Origin: Leguminivora glycinivorella
Taxonomy: Eukaryota; Arthropoda; Insecta; Lepidoptera; Tortricidae
Direction: 5' to 3'
NCBI RefSeq assembly: GCF_023078275.1
Contig: NC_062974.1
Span: 23,489,119-23,553,118, forward strand
Length of the DNA stretch: 64,000 bases
Part shown: positions 51,412-61,740 of the stretch, piece after piece
Position numbering within the stretch: the stretch's first letter is position 1
How the letters are laid out: every line of letters starts with the position of its first letter
Notes under the pieces: model-generated
What the model was told of the DNA's origin: nothing
Databases searched by the model: none
What the model saw: the letters and a program-made list of their open reading frames with translations, nothing else
Made by a program: the position numbers and the translations under genes

Positions 51412-51636
51412 TTAATAACCTAACCACAAAATTAAAATTTGAAAAAACCCCGACCGTGAGTTAGTACACCGATTTTCATGAAACATGGCTAAGAACACTC
51501 CCGACTAACTCAGCTTTCAGACAAAAAAAAAAACTAAATCTGAATCGGTTCATCCGTTCTTGAGCTACGATGCTACGGACAGACAGACACGTCAAACTTA
51601 TAACACCCCGTCGTTTTTGCGTCGGGGGTTAAAAAC
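51412..51636 (-). mobile_element. Family A repeat, short core
   Basis: aataacctaaccacaaaatt, ttttcatgaaacatggctaa, then only two CAGA units (51580-51590), then cccgtcgtttttgcgtcggg. It shows that the microsatellite is not essential to the family. Confidence 0.9.
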
Positions 51637-51751
51637 TAAAACTGTTTATTACAAACTAGTAATAAATGAATTCGACCCTTAGTAAATGTCAGTGTATTAT
51701 CCACCAACGTAGGTGCTATCTGCTACAAGAAAAAATCGCAGAGTACGTTGT

Positions 51752-51875
51752 TGTCGTCAGTGAAAATAAGAACAAAGAAAACTATAGGTATCCTTTTCTC
51801 TAGCACCCTAAAGAAAAGGACGCATATAGTTTTCTTTGTTCTTATTTACTGACAGACTTGTTTGACAGAGTATAA
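51752..51875. mobile_element. Palindromic MITE, copy 2 of the 40.0-kb family
   Basis: aaataagaacaaagaaaact faces agttttctttgttcttattt, centre ctctagcaccctaaagaaaa. The left tip (ctctgtcaa) is lost, the right tip ttgacagagt kept. Confidence 0.8.
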
Positions 51876-51892
51876 CTCAGATGATGAAACAC

Positions 51893-51985
51893 CAGCCGGC
51901 GTAGACGAATGGCAATCGTCGACGCCAGACGCCGACAGAAATGCAGTCTGGCTCTGTCGCGCCAATACGCAAGAGCGGTAGCTTC
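51893..51985. mobile_element. Family G fragment
   Basis: ggcgtagacgaatggcaatc, then cagtctggctctgtcgcgcc and aatacgcaagagcggtag. Left half only; cut by the LINE end that follows. Confidence 0.6.
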
Positions 51986-52122
51986 AAAAAAGGAGTGTAC
52001 AAGTTTCTAATGGGTCGGCAACGTGCATGTGACACCCCTTGAGTTGCAGGCATCCATAGGTTACGGTGACAGCTTTCCATCAGGCGGACCGTATACCTGT
52101 TTGCCACCGACGTGGTATAAAA
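51986..52122 (+). mobile_element. Family L LINE 3' end
   Basis: aggagtgtacaagtttctaa, tgggtcggcaacgtgcatgt, gagttgcaggcatccatagg, catcaggcggaccgtatacc, then gtggtataaaaaaa. The following B element starts inside the oligo-A. Confidence 0.75.
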
Positions 52123-52507
52123 AAACCGGCCAAGAGCGTGTCGGGCCACGCTCAGTGCAGGGTTCCGCAGTTTTTCGTATTTTTCTCAAAAACTACTGAA
52201 CCTATCAAGTTCAAAACAATTTTCCTAGAAAGTATTTATAAAGTTCTACTTTTGTGATTTTTTTCATATTTTTTAAACATATGGTTCAAAAGTTAGAGGG
52301 GGGGGGATGCACTTTTTTTTTCCTTTAGGAGCGATTATTTCCGAAAATATTAATATTATCAAAAAATGATCTTAGTAAACCCTTATTCATTTTTAAATAC
52401 CAATCCAACAATATATCACATGTTAGGGTTGGAATGAAAAAAAATATCAGCCCCCACTTTACATGTGGGGGGGGGGGTACCCTAATAAAACATTTTTTTC
52501 CATTTTT

Positions 52508-53073
52508 AGGGTTCCGTAGTCAACTAGGAACCCTTATAGTTTCGCCATGTCTGTCTGTCCGTCTGTCCGTCCGTCCGTCCGTCCGTCCGTCCGTCCGTCC
52601 GTCCGTCCGTCCGCGGATAATCTCAGTAACCGTAAGCACTAGAAAGCTGAAATTTGGTACCAATATGTATATCAATCACGCCAACAAAGTGCAAAAATAA
52701 AAAATGAAAAAAAATGTTTTATTAGGGTACCCCCCCTACATGTAAAGTGGGGGCTGATATTTTTTTCATTCCAACCCCAACGTGTGATATATTGTTGGAT
52801 AGGTATTTAAAAATGAATAAGGGTTTACTAAGATCGTTTTTTTATTAATATTTTCGGAAATAATCGCTCCTAAAGGAAAAAAAACTGCGTCCCCCCCCCT
52901 CTAACTTTTGAACCATATGTTTAAAAAATATGAAAAAAATCATAATAGTAGAACTTTATAAAAACTTTCTAGGAAAATTGTTTTGAACTTGATAGGTTCA
53001 GTAGTTTTTGAGAAAAATACGGAAAACTACGGAACCCTACACTGAGCGTGGCCCGACACGCTCTTGGCCGGTT
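52508..53073 (-). mobile_element. Family B, complete inverted copy inside another B
   Basis: Starts agggttccgtagtcaactag, (GTCC)n at 52560-52613, ttggtaccaatatgtatatc, ccaaccccaacgtgtgatat, ctctaacttttgaaccatat, ends cacgctcttggccggttttt. 566 bp; it defines both ends of the family. Confidence 0.9.
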
Positions 53074-53162
53074 TTTATTTTTGCACTTTGTTGGCGTGAT
53101 TGATATACATATTGGTACCAAATTTCAGCTTTCTAGTGCTTACGGTTACTGAGATTATCCGC

Positions 53163-53283
53163 GGACGGACGGACGGACGGACGGACGGACGGACAGACGG
53201 ACGGACGGACGGACGGACGGACGGACGGACGGACGGACGGACGGACGGACGGACGGACAGACGGACGGACAGACAGACAGACA
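53163..53283 (+). repeat. (GGAC)n microsatellite in the outer B
   Basis: About 28 units of GGAC with three cagac variants. The 71-codon frame over it (RTDG repeats) is an artefact. Confidence 0.95.
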
Positions 53284-53432
53284 GACATGGCGAAACTATA
53301 AGGGTTCCTAGTTGACTACGGAACCCTAAAAACGGATATTATCGTGAGCCTTTGTGCACGGCTACGTACCGTTTTTTGGACTTCTTACTATCAGACGATT
53401 CTTCTAGACGTTTGCTTTTTCCATATCATTTT

Positions 53433-53662
53433 TTAACGCAAAAACGTCGGGGTGTTATAAGTTTGACGTGTCTGTCTGTCTGTGTTTGTGTGTCTGTCTG
53501 TGGCATCGTAGCTCCGAACGGATGAACCGATTTAGATTTAGTTTTTTTTTGTCTGGAGGCTGAGTTAGTCGGGAGTGTTCTTAGCCATGTTTCATGAAAA
53601 TCGGTCCACTATGTCACGGTCGGGGGATTTTTCAAAATTTAAATTTTGTGGTTAGGTTATTT
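53433..53662 (+). mobile_element. Family A repeat
   Basis: acgcaaaaacgtcggggtgt, (GTCT)n, gcatcgtagctccgaacgga, ccatgtttcatgaaaatcgg, ending gtggttaggttat. The aaccccc start is worn. Confidence 0.85.
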
Positions 53663-53715
53663 AATAACTAAATATACGTAAGTGATTTTCTGATATTATT
53701 TACATTTTATTCGCA

Positions 53716-53845
53716 AGTATCCTTTATACATACAATCACGCCTGTATCCCATAAAGGTGTAGGCAGAGCACATGAATCTCGACTTTCAATACCACTCTTG
53801 TCAAAAAATGAGTTGAAAGAAAATAACAGTCTTTCTTAGAGGCAA
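53716..53845 (-). mobile_element. Family F, 5'-truncated
   Basis: atacatacaatcacgcctgt, cccataaaggtgtaggcaga, gcacatgaatctcgactttc, ending near cagtctttcttagaggcaac. No exact flanking duplication noticed. Confidence 0.7.
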
Positions 53846-53847
53846 CC

Positions 53848-54018
53848 CACACTCAGTCGACGCACGTTGTGAGACGCGGAACGGACGTCATCGCCGAGAC
53901 GCCCGAGTGTAATTTATAAAACGTCAAAAGAGGTTTTTTAAATTACACTCGGGCGGCGCGGCGCTGACGTCCGTTCCGCGTCTTACGACGTGCGTCGCTT
54001 GAGTGTGGATAGTCCCTT
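53848..54018. mobile_element. Family H MITE, compact copy
   Basis: ccacactcagtcgacgcacg, gagacgcggaacggacgtca, gagtgtaatttataaaacgt at the left face aaattacactcgggcggcgc, tgacgtccgttccgcgtctt, gtgtggatagtccc at the right. TTA follows the right end. Confidence 0.8.
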
Positions 54019-54428
54019 ACCTATCAGTATTTCCTGTTCATGGCCCAACTTATTACATACTCCACCTAACACATGAATAAAAACACCACACGAAAAATAC
54101 CTACTAAACCGTACAAAATGTGCCTTTACCGTTTTTCAATTTGTGACCTTAAGTTTAGTGTAAAAAAGTTTATTTTAAAGGCGCAGGTACATTCAAAAAC
54201 CATGAAAACAGTATGCCTTAGCTACTTTTCAATTTACAACCCTGTTGTAATACTGCTAAAGTTTATTTTAGTCTCAAGCGAAAAAACAAAACGCTACACA
54301 AAATTGTCTATAATTATTGCCTTTCAATTTGTGACCTTGTGTTTAAGGTGACAAAGTTTATTTTGAAAGTTCAAGTGTAAAATCGATTTATTTTGGCTCA
54401 TCAGAGACCGTTCGTGCATGTATATTAC

Positions 54429-54570
54429 GTACGGTCAACCAATTTGAATCCTAGGCCACTCTAGAACCCTGTCTTATTTAAACCATGTTCTATTTGCCAT
54501 AATAAGTCACATTGACGTTTACTGTGCAAAGGTTCTACAGTGGCCTAGGATTCAAATTGGTTGACTGTAC
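54429..54570. mobile_element. Palindromic MITE, 142 bp
   Basis: gtacggtcaaccaatttgaa...tcctaggccactctagaac faces gttctacagtggcctaggat...caaattggttgactgtac. Second copy at 59416-59555. Confidence 0.85.
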
Positions 54571-54571
54571 A

Positions 54572-54680
54572 TTAAGGCCCACTTGCATCAACCACTTAAC
54601 TCAGGGATAGTGGGCTGTCATCTGTCAAATTCCATATAAAATGGTGTAACCCACCGGTTAACCTTCGGGTTATGCCTTGC
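54572..54680. mobile_element. Family K repeat, copy 2
   Basis: aaggcccacttgcatcaacc, cttaactcagggatagtggg, tcatctgtcaaattccatat, acccaccggttaacc. Matches 10495-10600; the right arm is worn. Confidence 0.65.
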
Positions 54681-54855
54681 CTGCCAGTCTGAAATATGTG
54701 GCTCTAGGAATTAACTTAGTCGTATTAACACATTTTGTTTTGCTGTTTGAGCGCTCACACACCATTGTGACCGACCTTAAAAAAACCTACCTAATCTATC
54801 TTCAAGTCGGTTCACAAATCCTGTTGCCTCCAAAACTGCCCATACTTATATCAGG

Positions 54856-54920
54856 CCCATTCACAAAAAAACCGAAATGTGCGTGGGGTTTACGCACATT
54901 TCGGTTTTTTTGTGAATGGG
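54856..54920. repeat. Perfect 29-bp hairpin, 7-base loop
   Basis: cccattcacaaaaaaaccga and aatgtgcgt (54856-54884) are followed by ggggttt and then the exact reverse complement (54892-54920). Zero mismatches. As RNA it would be a long stem-loop. The 130-codon frame at 54677-55069 reads through it. Confidence 0.9.
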
Positions 54921-55718
54921 TACAGATAAGCCCAATGCATTCCTCTCACGTCCTCAACTCCCAATTTAAAAACACACTTACCACCTTCCATATTCAAAGA
55001 ACCTTACTACCTTCTTCATTTAGGCGGATTACCCTGGCCTGTGAATGTACAATTAAAAAGAGATCTTAATACAGTGAGATTAAGGTGTGTTTTAGTGTGT
55101 GTTGGTGACGTGTACTCTGGGGGTTTTAGGGGACTTTGTCGATATATCAAAGCGTGAGGAGTTTGCGTAGTGCCTATTTTGTTGGTGAGGTGCATTTCTG
55201 ACTAATAGGTAGCATATAAATTTGATTGCTGTTGTTGGATAGAAGAGGAGTATATTAAATAAATAATTATTTTCTACTCGTCGACTTTAATCTGTCAATT
55301 AGGACACCACAGACTAAACTATATGTGCCAACTTTTCAGTGTTGGGATAGTCTTTGACACTTAGTCAACTATAATAATATTTCATTACACTTCACTTTAG
55401 TTAACTGAAAAAAAATCAAAAATAGAACTTCATACAAGTTCTATACTAATTTGCGATACCTGGCAATTTTTTCTGCATCTGAAACACATTTTTTTTTATC
55501 TCTCGCGTTATCGAGACGGTTATTACAAACAATTGGTTGCTAGGTAATTCGATGTTGATACAACGGTGAATGACGCTATTAACATTAGTTTTAACTTGAA
55601 TGATGATATTTTTCGTCCATTGATGATGAAAATGTTGACTCATAGAAAAAGTATTGTATACAGTAGTGATATAATTAAGCTTTAATTAGTATTTTTAAAA
55701 TACTAATTAGTCTTTCAT
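54921..55718. other. No gene seen
   Basis: Single-copy AT-rich sequence. At 55643-55662 agaaaaagtattgtatacag recalls the MITE edge of family O. Confidence 0.4.
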
Positions 55719-56163
55719 GTGCACTATGGGCCAGCTGTACCTACGCAAATGGCGCTGGGTGACCTCCGCGTCCAGTATAATAATGCGTTCAGGGCGCTGT
55801 TGCGGCTGCCGCGCTGGCGCAGTGCGTCGGGAATGTTCGCGCATGCGCGCGTAGATGGTTTCCAGGCCATACTGCGCGCGCGGTGCGCGGCATCTTTGTG
55901 CCGCCTGCGTGGCAGCCGGAGCCGGAACAGCCTTCTGGCCGTTTTAGCTGATCGCTGGGATAGTCAGCTCCTCATACACTGGACTAGAATGCACTCGGTG
56001 GTGGCCACCTACACATATAACTGAGTGTGTAACTGGCTGTTACCAAGGCACTCAGCTTTTTGTCCGGTACATATGTTAACTTAATTAGAATAAGTTTTTA
56101 AAAATGTAATGCTCACTGTATGGACTTTGGTCTGAAATAAAGATATTTTATTTTATTTTATTA
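55719..56163 (+). pseudogene. LINE reverse transcriptase C-terminus with 3' tail
   Basis: Codons 55719-56024 give ...LGDLRVQYNNAFRALLRLPR then SASGMFAHARVDGFQAILRA and a stop. LRV.YN.AFR.LL.LPR..SASGMF....V..F...LR is the usual C-terminal region of lepidopteran non-LTR reverse transcriptases. The stop is followed by ~110 bp of untranslated DNA, AATAAA at 56136-56141 and a (TTTTA)n tail to 56163. About 100 codons remain, GC-rich against the AT-rich flank, so this is a recent 5'-truncated insertion. Confidence 0.85.
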
Positions 56164-57445
56164 ATCACGGGCGAGGTATTAAAGCCCTCCGCCTTCGCTG
56201 TCGGGCTTCTAACAGCCTCTCGTTCGTAATCCGTCAGCCGGCCGTGATATACACAATGATTTTAATCACACTCGCGAAGTAATAACTAAATTTTAAACTA
56301 AATGTATTGAAATACCTACGCTGACATTTCGAACATTCGTCCGCCATCTTGTAATTTTTGACAGGTCGTGGAAGGCCCCACCCAGTATTCAATTTACCGC
56401 CCTAGGGCGGTAAAATAGCACATTACGTATCAGTATGCAGGTATGTAATAACACCGTTTACGTTTATTTATTTTTCAACACATTCCCACAGTAAATGTGA
56501 AATTGCACGCAGACGAAGGGGGAGCTGGGGGAGTTATAAAAAAATCGTTCTTCTGGGAAGTTATGTAATTTCACGTACCGTATTTAACTTCTTTTTTATC
56601 TTTAAATATTTGTTTATTTAGTATCATGGAAGAGAAATAAAGTTACTTGAAAAGTTTACACATTTTTACTTAAATTGTGATCACTAAGTCTATCCGTTTT
56701 TCGAGTCTCGTTATCGGTACAAAATTGAATCTTTTTTATTCTCCCAGCAATCACGGGTTTTCTCATAAGTCATTCCCCAAGGAAAGAAGGGAGGGAGAGC
56801 AAGAAAGTTCTCGAACTCGTTATTTGACGATGGGAAATCCCGTGATGTTGTCAAACAACAACTTCTAAATTAGAAATAAAAAAACGTTTATCCAATTTGG
56901 TCAGGCATCAAAATATCGTGACGCCAAAATATTTGAAAAGATATTTTTTTCACCGAAATTCTCAACAATTTTATTGATGTCTACCTTATGAAAGGTTGAC
57001 TAGAACATGTTATTTATATATTAAAAAAAATAAAATCATAAAAGTGCAAAAATACATACCACGTTAGTAACACTGATACTCACTAGGTGTCGCTACGTGA
57101 CACCTTTATATCGATCGATTAGTTAAAAAAATTTATCTGTTCTGTGAGTCCTCTTTTGTAATTAAATAATCTCAGAAAACAGAATACAGGCAAAATATTC
57201 GCTAGCCTGAATAACTAGCAACAGCTGCCGATTAATTTAGAACTTTATAGCGATATCCGATATCAACCGACGCCAACCAGCTTAATCGTATCGCGAGAAA
57301 CCTCACGACCGCTCGGACTGTCAAAATATTCGAGTTCAATCGACTTCATCCAGTCCGAACCGAATACATTTTAAGAGGATATTAAAGTTGATAAATCCTT
57401 TAATTGAAAAAAAATGATAGTTTAAACTCATGGACGCTTTAAACG
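56164..57445. other. No gene seen
   Basis: At 56163-56250 atcacgggcgagg and cggccgtgat face each other as a weak inverted repeat. The remainder is AT-rich single-copy DNA; the 63-codon frame at 56677 has no domain. Confidence 0.4.
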
Positions 57446-57620
57446 ACGGGGTGTTATAAGTTTGACGTATCTGTCTGTGTATGTGTCTGTTTGTGGCATG
57501 GTAGCTTTTGAACGGATGAACCGATTTGGATTTCGTATTTTTTGTTTGAAAGCTTAATTAGTCGGGAGTGTTCTTAGCCATATTTGATGGAAAACGGTTT
57601 TTTTTTTCAAATTTTAATTT
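57446..57620 (+). mobile_element. Family A, diverged copy
   Basis: acgacggggtgttataagtt, tgacgtatctgtctgtgtat, gtagcttttgaacggatgaa, gttcttagccatatttgatg, then ttttttttttcaaattttaa. The right end gtggttagg is lost. Confidence 0.75.
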
Positions 57621-58021
57621 ATTCTAAGATGTACCTACACACAACTCGCAGTGTACCCATACGGGCACAAATAAGGCTGGCTAAACCCTGTGTCAAAGCC
57701 TGCAGTGTTAGCTTAGACGGACTTTAGTCGCACATTTTACAAATCCAGCTTGAAAACAACACGTCACAGCATTTCGAGCTGTTTTGATACAGTGAAGTTT
57801 AAAATTGGACCCGCCGGGGCGGAAGCCGGGACGTTCGCAGGTGCAACGTCCGTTTTGCGATACGGTGGGAAGGAACAGGGATTTTTACTTAGTATTTAGA
57901 TATATGGTACAAAATACTTTCAGTTTCAAGTACAAATTTCAACAGGTGTGAAAAATCATAGAATTAATGAATGAAAGTTCCATAATCCATTTATATGCAA
58001 ACTGATTTAATTTACACACAC
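57621..58021. other. No gene seen
   Basis: Single-copy, slightly GC-richer (57800-57860). No frame of interest. Confidence 0.4.
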
Positions 58022-58140
58022 ACAGTCACACACAGTTTGTCACAGTTTCGTTTTCTTTCAACCCATTATTTGCCAAGAGTGGCACTGAAACCTGAGTAGT
58101 TTCATGTGCTCTGCCTACCCCTTCATGGAACACAGGCTTC
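58022..58140 (+). mobile_element. Family F, fragment
   Basis: gtcacagtttcgttttcttt, caacccattatttgccaaga, gtggcactgaaacctgagta, cctaccccttcatggaacac. The ATGT tail is replaced by other sequence. Confidence 0.65.
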
Positions 58141-58310
58141 ATGAAATATTGTGGGTAATTATTCTGATATTAACATTTTTTTTATGTAAGTTAACCTTAT
58201 TCAGTAGTAAAATCTTGTGACGCAGCAGCCAAGTAGTTCATAGGTATTTTTTCTGTGCCAGGGGGTATTTGGTAGGGGGTACGTGCCAGGGCGTGCTAGG
58301 GCAGTATTTT

Positions 58311-58517
58311 ATGAATGAACACGTGTATTCATTGACGGTCAGACAGCATTTCAGCGTGAAGTGATACTAATTCGTTTACTCCCAGTATTTATACTTGAAG
58401 TATTTAACAGGTATTTTTCTCCAAACTTACACATACTGCAGTTGTGAATGTTTTATGAATGAACGCGTTTCATTGACGAGGACGGTATTACGGCGTGAAG
58501 TGAGACGAATTCGTTTA
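58311..58517 (+). repeat. Direct duplication, 142-bp period
   Basis: atgaatgaacacgtgtattc...gcgtgaagtgatactaattc (58311-58378) recurs as atgaatgaacgcgtttcatt...gcgtgaagtgagacgaattc (58455-58517). Local, about 80% alike. Confidence 0.55.
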
Positions 58518-59285
58518 AAAGGCAGCGATGTGGACGCAGCCTAATTGTGAAAGGAACATGTAATTGACAGATATATTGTATAGACAGATGTGTGTAGTTG
58601 TTGTGTGTACGTAGAACAATACTGTTCTATTTAAAAGTGCTTGTTGAAAGCCAATTGAATAAATAATATATATTGACTCTTCTTGACTATTATGGTAAAT
58701 TGTCAATAACTGGCCACCTTGTACTAAATAGTACATTACATCAGAGGCCGGGAAAATGAGGATTTCCGGCCAAGAGGGATACGAGGCCGGGAATCCGTTT
58801 TCACGCCGAGGCATGTATAGTGCTTTTCTCAAACATACAATGAAATAAAAAAAAATGCTCTAAAGGACAATATTTTATAAAAAAAAGTTACTTTGCAGGC
58901 CTAGGCCTAAAAAATAATATGAAATCCCTTTACAGTCCTCTCGAGTTGTTGCGCCCAAAAAGCGATACTTCCCAGCCCATTTTAAGAGGATACGATACCG
59001 AAGCACGAATTCAAATTTGAGATTTTTAGGTCTTTATCGCCGTCGCGCTGACGGGGTGGAACCCACAGAGGCCCTGTGTGCGTGCGCGCGGCGCACGCAC
59101 ACACCCGCGTCCGCGGCCGGCGCAAGTACTTACTCGCGCTCAAGCGCTCTCTATATTTGTCTAGTTTCGGACTTATGATGCATAATGTTTTGGACTCCGT
59201 GAAGATATTAAGTGTACTGATTTGACTAAAATGCAAATTTGTAATGTTTTAAGGAATGGTAGAAACAATTCCTTATCTTATACAT
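58518..59285. other. No gene seen; GC-rich hairpin
   Basis: At 59075-59103 tgtgtgcgtgcgc and gcgcacgcacaca form a perfect 13-bp hairpin of alternating purine-pyrimidine. Opposing frames of 84-105 codons show no domain. Confidence 0.45.
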
Positions 59286-59330
59286 AATGTGATTATCTTA
59301 AAAGATGATTTCTTTTAAGATAGTCACATT
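59286..59330. repeat. 20-bp-stem hairpin
   Basis: aatgtgattatcttaaaaga, loop tgatt, tcttttaagatagtcacatt, with a single mismatch that would be a G-U pair in RNA on one strand. Confidence 0.8.
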
Positions 59331-59415
59331 GTTAGCGAAATAAAGTTATTCGGTATGTAAAAAGCTAAAACCTTTTCGATTTCAAAGAGAAGCCATATTT
59401 TATAGGAGTAGGTAC

Positions 59416-59555
59416 GTACAATCAACCAATTAATCTGAATCCTAGGTCATAGGCCAATCTAGACCCTTTCACAGTAAAAGTAAAACTGACTTCTGTAGCA
59501 AATAAAGGACGGTGTTCTAGAGTGGCCTAGGATTCTACATAATTGGTTGACAGTA
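59416..59555. mobile_element. Palindromic MITE, copy 2 of the 54.4-kb family
   Basis: gtacaatcaaccaattaatc...gaatcctaggtcataggcc faces gagtggcctaggattctaca...taattggttgacagta. Diverged from copy 1 in the loop. Confidence 0.8.
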
Positions 59556-59854
59556 TCTACCTACCAAAAATGTATGTGAATCTTATTTATTTTTTTTGCA
59601 CATGTTTGACAGAAGTGACAGCGTAGGAAAATTTAACTAGGTAACAATTTGGTATCTATTATACTTACCAGACACCGGATTATGTTCCAAGGTAATTAGA
59701 ACTTTTTAGCAGAATTCTAACAAAAAATCTGCCAAAGCATAAGGATCTTTTTCAGATGGAAAGCTACATATGCATCTTATATTTCTAATTTTCTAGGGTT
59801 GTGTATACATATTACCTACCTAGCATTAGAAATACAAGGCTTAGCACAGAACAA

Positions 59855-60120
59855 GACCAACCATAAAAATGCTTAACTAATTTGCCAGCTAAATTTAAAC
59901 CTAGGTATCGGTACTTAAACGTATTGATTGATATTTTTATTATTTAAAACTTATTTATACTTACATATCAGCATTTCTGTTACCATAGAATTAAAACGTA
60001 TATAACACTCATTTCATCTACCAACTAAGGGCATCTGTAATCTACATACAAATAAGGCCCGGTTAAAAGTCTCGAAATGTTATGTACATTTTATAATTAG
60101 ATAAGTGTAAATGGGTCAAA
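59855..60120 (+). repeat. Duplicated segment, copy 1
   Basis: accaaccataaaaatgctta, actaatttgccagctaaatt, taaacctagg, actaagggcatctgtaatct and cgaaatgttatgtacatttt occur in the same order at 61467-61740. About 85% alike with small gaps. No element ends, and not seen elsewhere. Confidence 0.8.
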
Positions 60121-60243
60121 AAATTGGGTCCATGTGCAATTGTGCATTAAGTAGGTGCAGTTTTCCCAAATTGCTGCATGTATGAAATAAGGCCCATCAG
60201 TAACTTAACAAAAAATAAGGTATTTACATACCGAATTAAGCAT

Positions 60244-60371
60244 AATTGTGTCGCTTAACTTCAAACCTGGATAAATCCATTCTGCTACAAGGTTAATATA
60301 TATTTTTTATATATTCAATCTTAAAGCAGAATGGATTTAAGTACCCAAGTTTGAAACTAAGCGACACAATT
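60244..60371. mobile_element. Palindromic MITE, 128 bp
   Basis: aattgtgtcgcttaacttca...gataaatccattctgc faces gcagaatggatttaagtacc...aactaagcgacacaatt. A half-arm relative is at 16.73 kb. Confidence 0.85.
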
Positions 60372-60735
60372 GATAGTATGTATCTAGGAGATATTTTCTT
60401 TACAAAATCGTATTATTCAAGAGCGCTATGATAAACGCACGTCGAAATAAAGTAAAATTTACAATATTTACCGATGAGATTGTGCTCTGTGTGTAATGGT
60501 AAACATTAATAATATGAAAAGTAATTGTTTCAGTCAGAGCATCGTCACTCGTCAATTTCGTCTTACTCTTTAGTTGTGAAACATGGGTGACAAAGGACGG
60601 TCGCCGGAAGGAAAAGAATAAAAATATACGGATACCTATATATATTATAATATCTATCCCGTAGGACAGCAGGTTACTTCAAAGTACTTTAATTAACTAC
60701 CTAATTTTAATGTTGTCTTCGGTTCCCGTCGTCGT
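60372..60735. other. No gene seen
   Basis: AT-rich, ending in a short cgtcgttcgtcgttcgtcg run that abuts the SINE. Confidence 0.4.
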
Positions 60736-60841
60736 TCGTCGTTCGTCGAATCCCGGTAAGGGTATTTATTTGTGTGATGAGCACAGATATTTGTTCCTGA
60801 GTATGTATTTATTTATTTAAGTATGGTTTTGTATTTATCTA

Positions 60842-61015
60842 TGGGATATGGGTTAAATTGTGGCGTAGGCGAGAGACTGGCAACCTGTCACTGCAATGTC
60901 ACAGTTTCGTTTTCTTTCAACCCCTTATTTGCCAAGAGTGGCACTGAAGCTTTAGTAGTTTCATGTGTTCTGCCTACCCCTTTATGGAATACAGGCGTGA
61001 TTGTATGTATGTATG
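60842..61015 (+). mobile_element. Family F inside a SINE
   Basis: tgggatatgggttaaattgt to ggcgtgattgtatgtatgta. ttatcta stands on both sides (60835-60841, 61016-61022), inside the TTATCTA-rich part of the SINE. 5'-truncated. Confidence 0.8.
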
Positions 61016-61028
61016 TTATCTATTTAAG

Positions 61029-61316
61029 TATGTATTATTTATTTATTTATTAGTAAAAACATGTTTACATGACATTACAGTAAAACCAATGCGTCACGAA
61101 ACTTAGATAACAAAAAAGAAAAAAAAACAGTAAGTAAGATCATGAAAAAAAAAACAAACAATAAAGTTTAAAACTAAACAATTTATTTGGGCGATGACGT
61201 AACAGCGTGGCTCCGTTGCGTCGTGTGCCCCGGTGTAGGATTCGGCAAGTTGCCCCGGAATCGCCGAAAAACCACACCTTTCGGCCAGAAGTCTGCGCTC
61301 GCGATGGTGTCCTGCG
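61029..61316 (-). pseudogene. LINE C-terminus and tail inside the same SINE
   Basis: Minus-strand codons from about 61312 to the stop at 61183 read DTIASADFWPKGVVFRRFRG then NLPNPTPGHTTQRSHAVTSS. The FWP-GV..R-FRG.LP word is like the end of lepidopteran non-LTR reverse transcriptases. A ~150-bp A/T-rich 3' part ends in (AATA)n at 61029-61048. The annotated-length 96-codon frame is another frame over the same DNA. Confidence 0.55.
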
Positions 61317-61466
61317 CTATATCGTCGCCTAGCACCCATAGTACAAGCTTTGCTTAGTTTGGGGCTAAGTTGATCTGTGTAAGGTGTCCCCAATATTTAT
61401 TTAATTACTTACCATAATCATAATGTAATAAAATGTGCATTTTTTCGTGGTTACCAACATGCATAC

Positions 61467-61740
61467 CAACCATAAAAATGCTTAACTAATTTGCCAGCTA
61501 AATTTAAACCTAGGCTATTTAAACGTATAGATAGATACTTTATATACTTTTATTATTTAGATCTTATTTATACTTTTCGGCAAAGCATTTTTGTTACCGC
61601 AGAATTAAAACGTTGGTAATACTCATTTCATCTACCTACTAAGGGCATATGTAATGTTGCTTGTGCAAACAAGGCCCGGCTATTAAGTTTCGAAATGTTA
61701 TGTACATTTTATAAACTTGATAAGTGTAAATGGTTCAAAA
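61467..61740 (+). repeat. Duplicated segment, copy 2
   Basis: Partner of 59855-60120, 1.61 kb downstream. The interval between the two copies contains the MITE and the composite SINE. Confidence 0.8.

Larger units (their letters stand above)
52123..53334 (+). mobile_element. Family B element split by an inverted B
   Basis: The outer copy covers 52123-52507 (aaaccggccaagagcgtgtc to aacatttttttccattttt) and resumes at 53074 (atttttgcactttgttggcg) to gactacggaaccct at 53333. The missing middle of the outer copy is nil: the two parts join exactly at an oligo-T site. Confidence 0.9.
60736..61404 (+). mobile_element. Family E SINE interrupted twice
   Basis: gtcgaatcccggtaagggta (B box), tgtgtgatgagcacagatat, tgttcctgagtatgtattta at the left; cgcctagcacccatagtaca, agctttgcttagtttggggc, ctgtgtaaggtgtccccaat at the right. 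A family F copy and a LINE end separate the halves. The A box is missing. Confidence 0.85.

Noticed and set aside
54677..55069. 130-codon frame
   Set aside because: It crosses a perfect hairpin and has no recognised domain; the start lies in family K repeat sequence.
55817..55860. gcgcatgcgc word as an NRF1-like site in the LINE
   Set aside because: It lies within reverse-transcriptase codons (Phe-Ala-His-Ala-Arg), so coding explains it.
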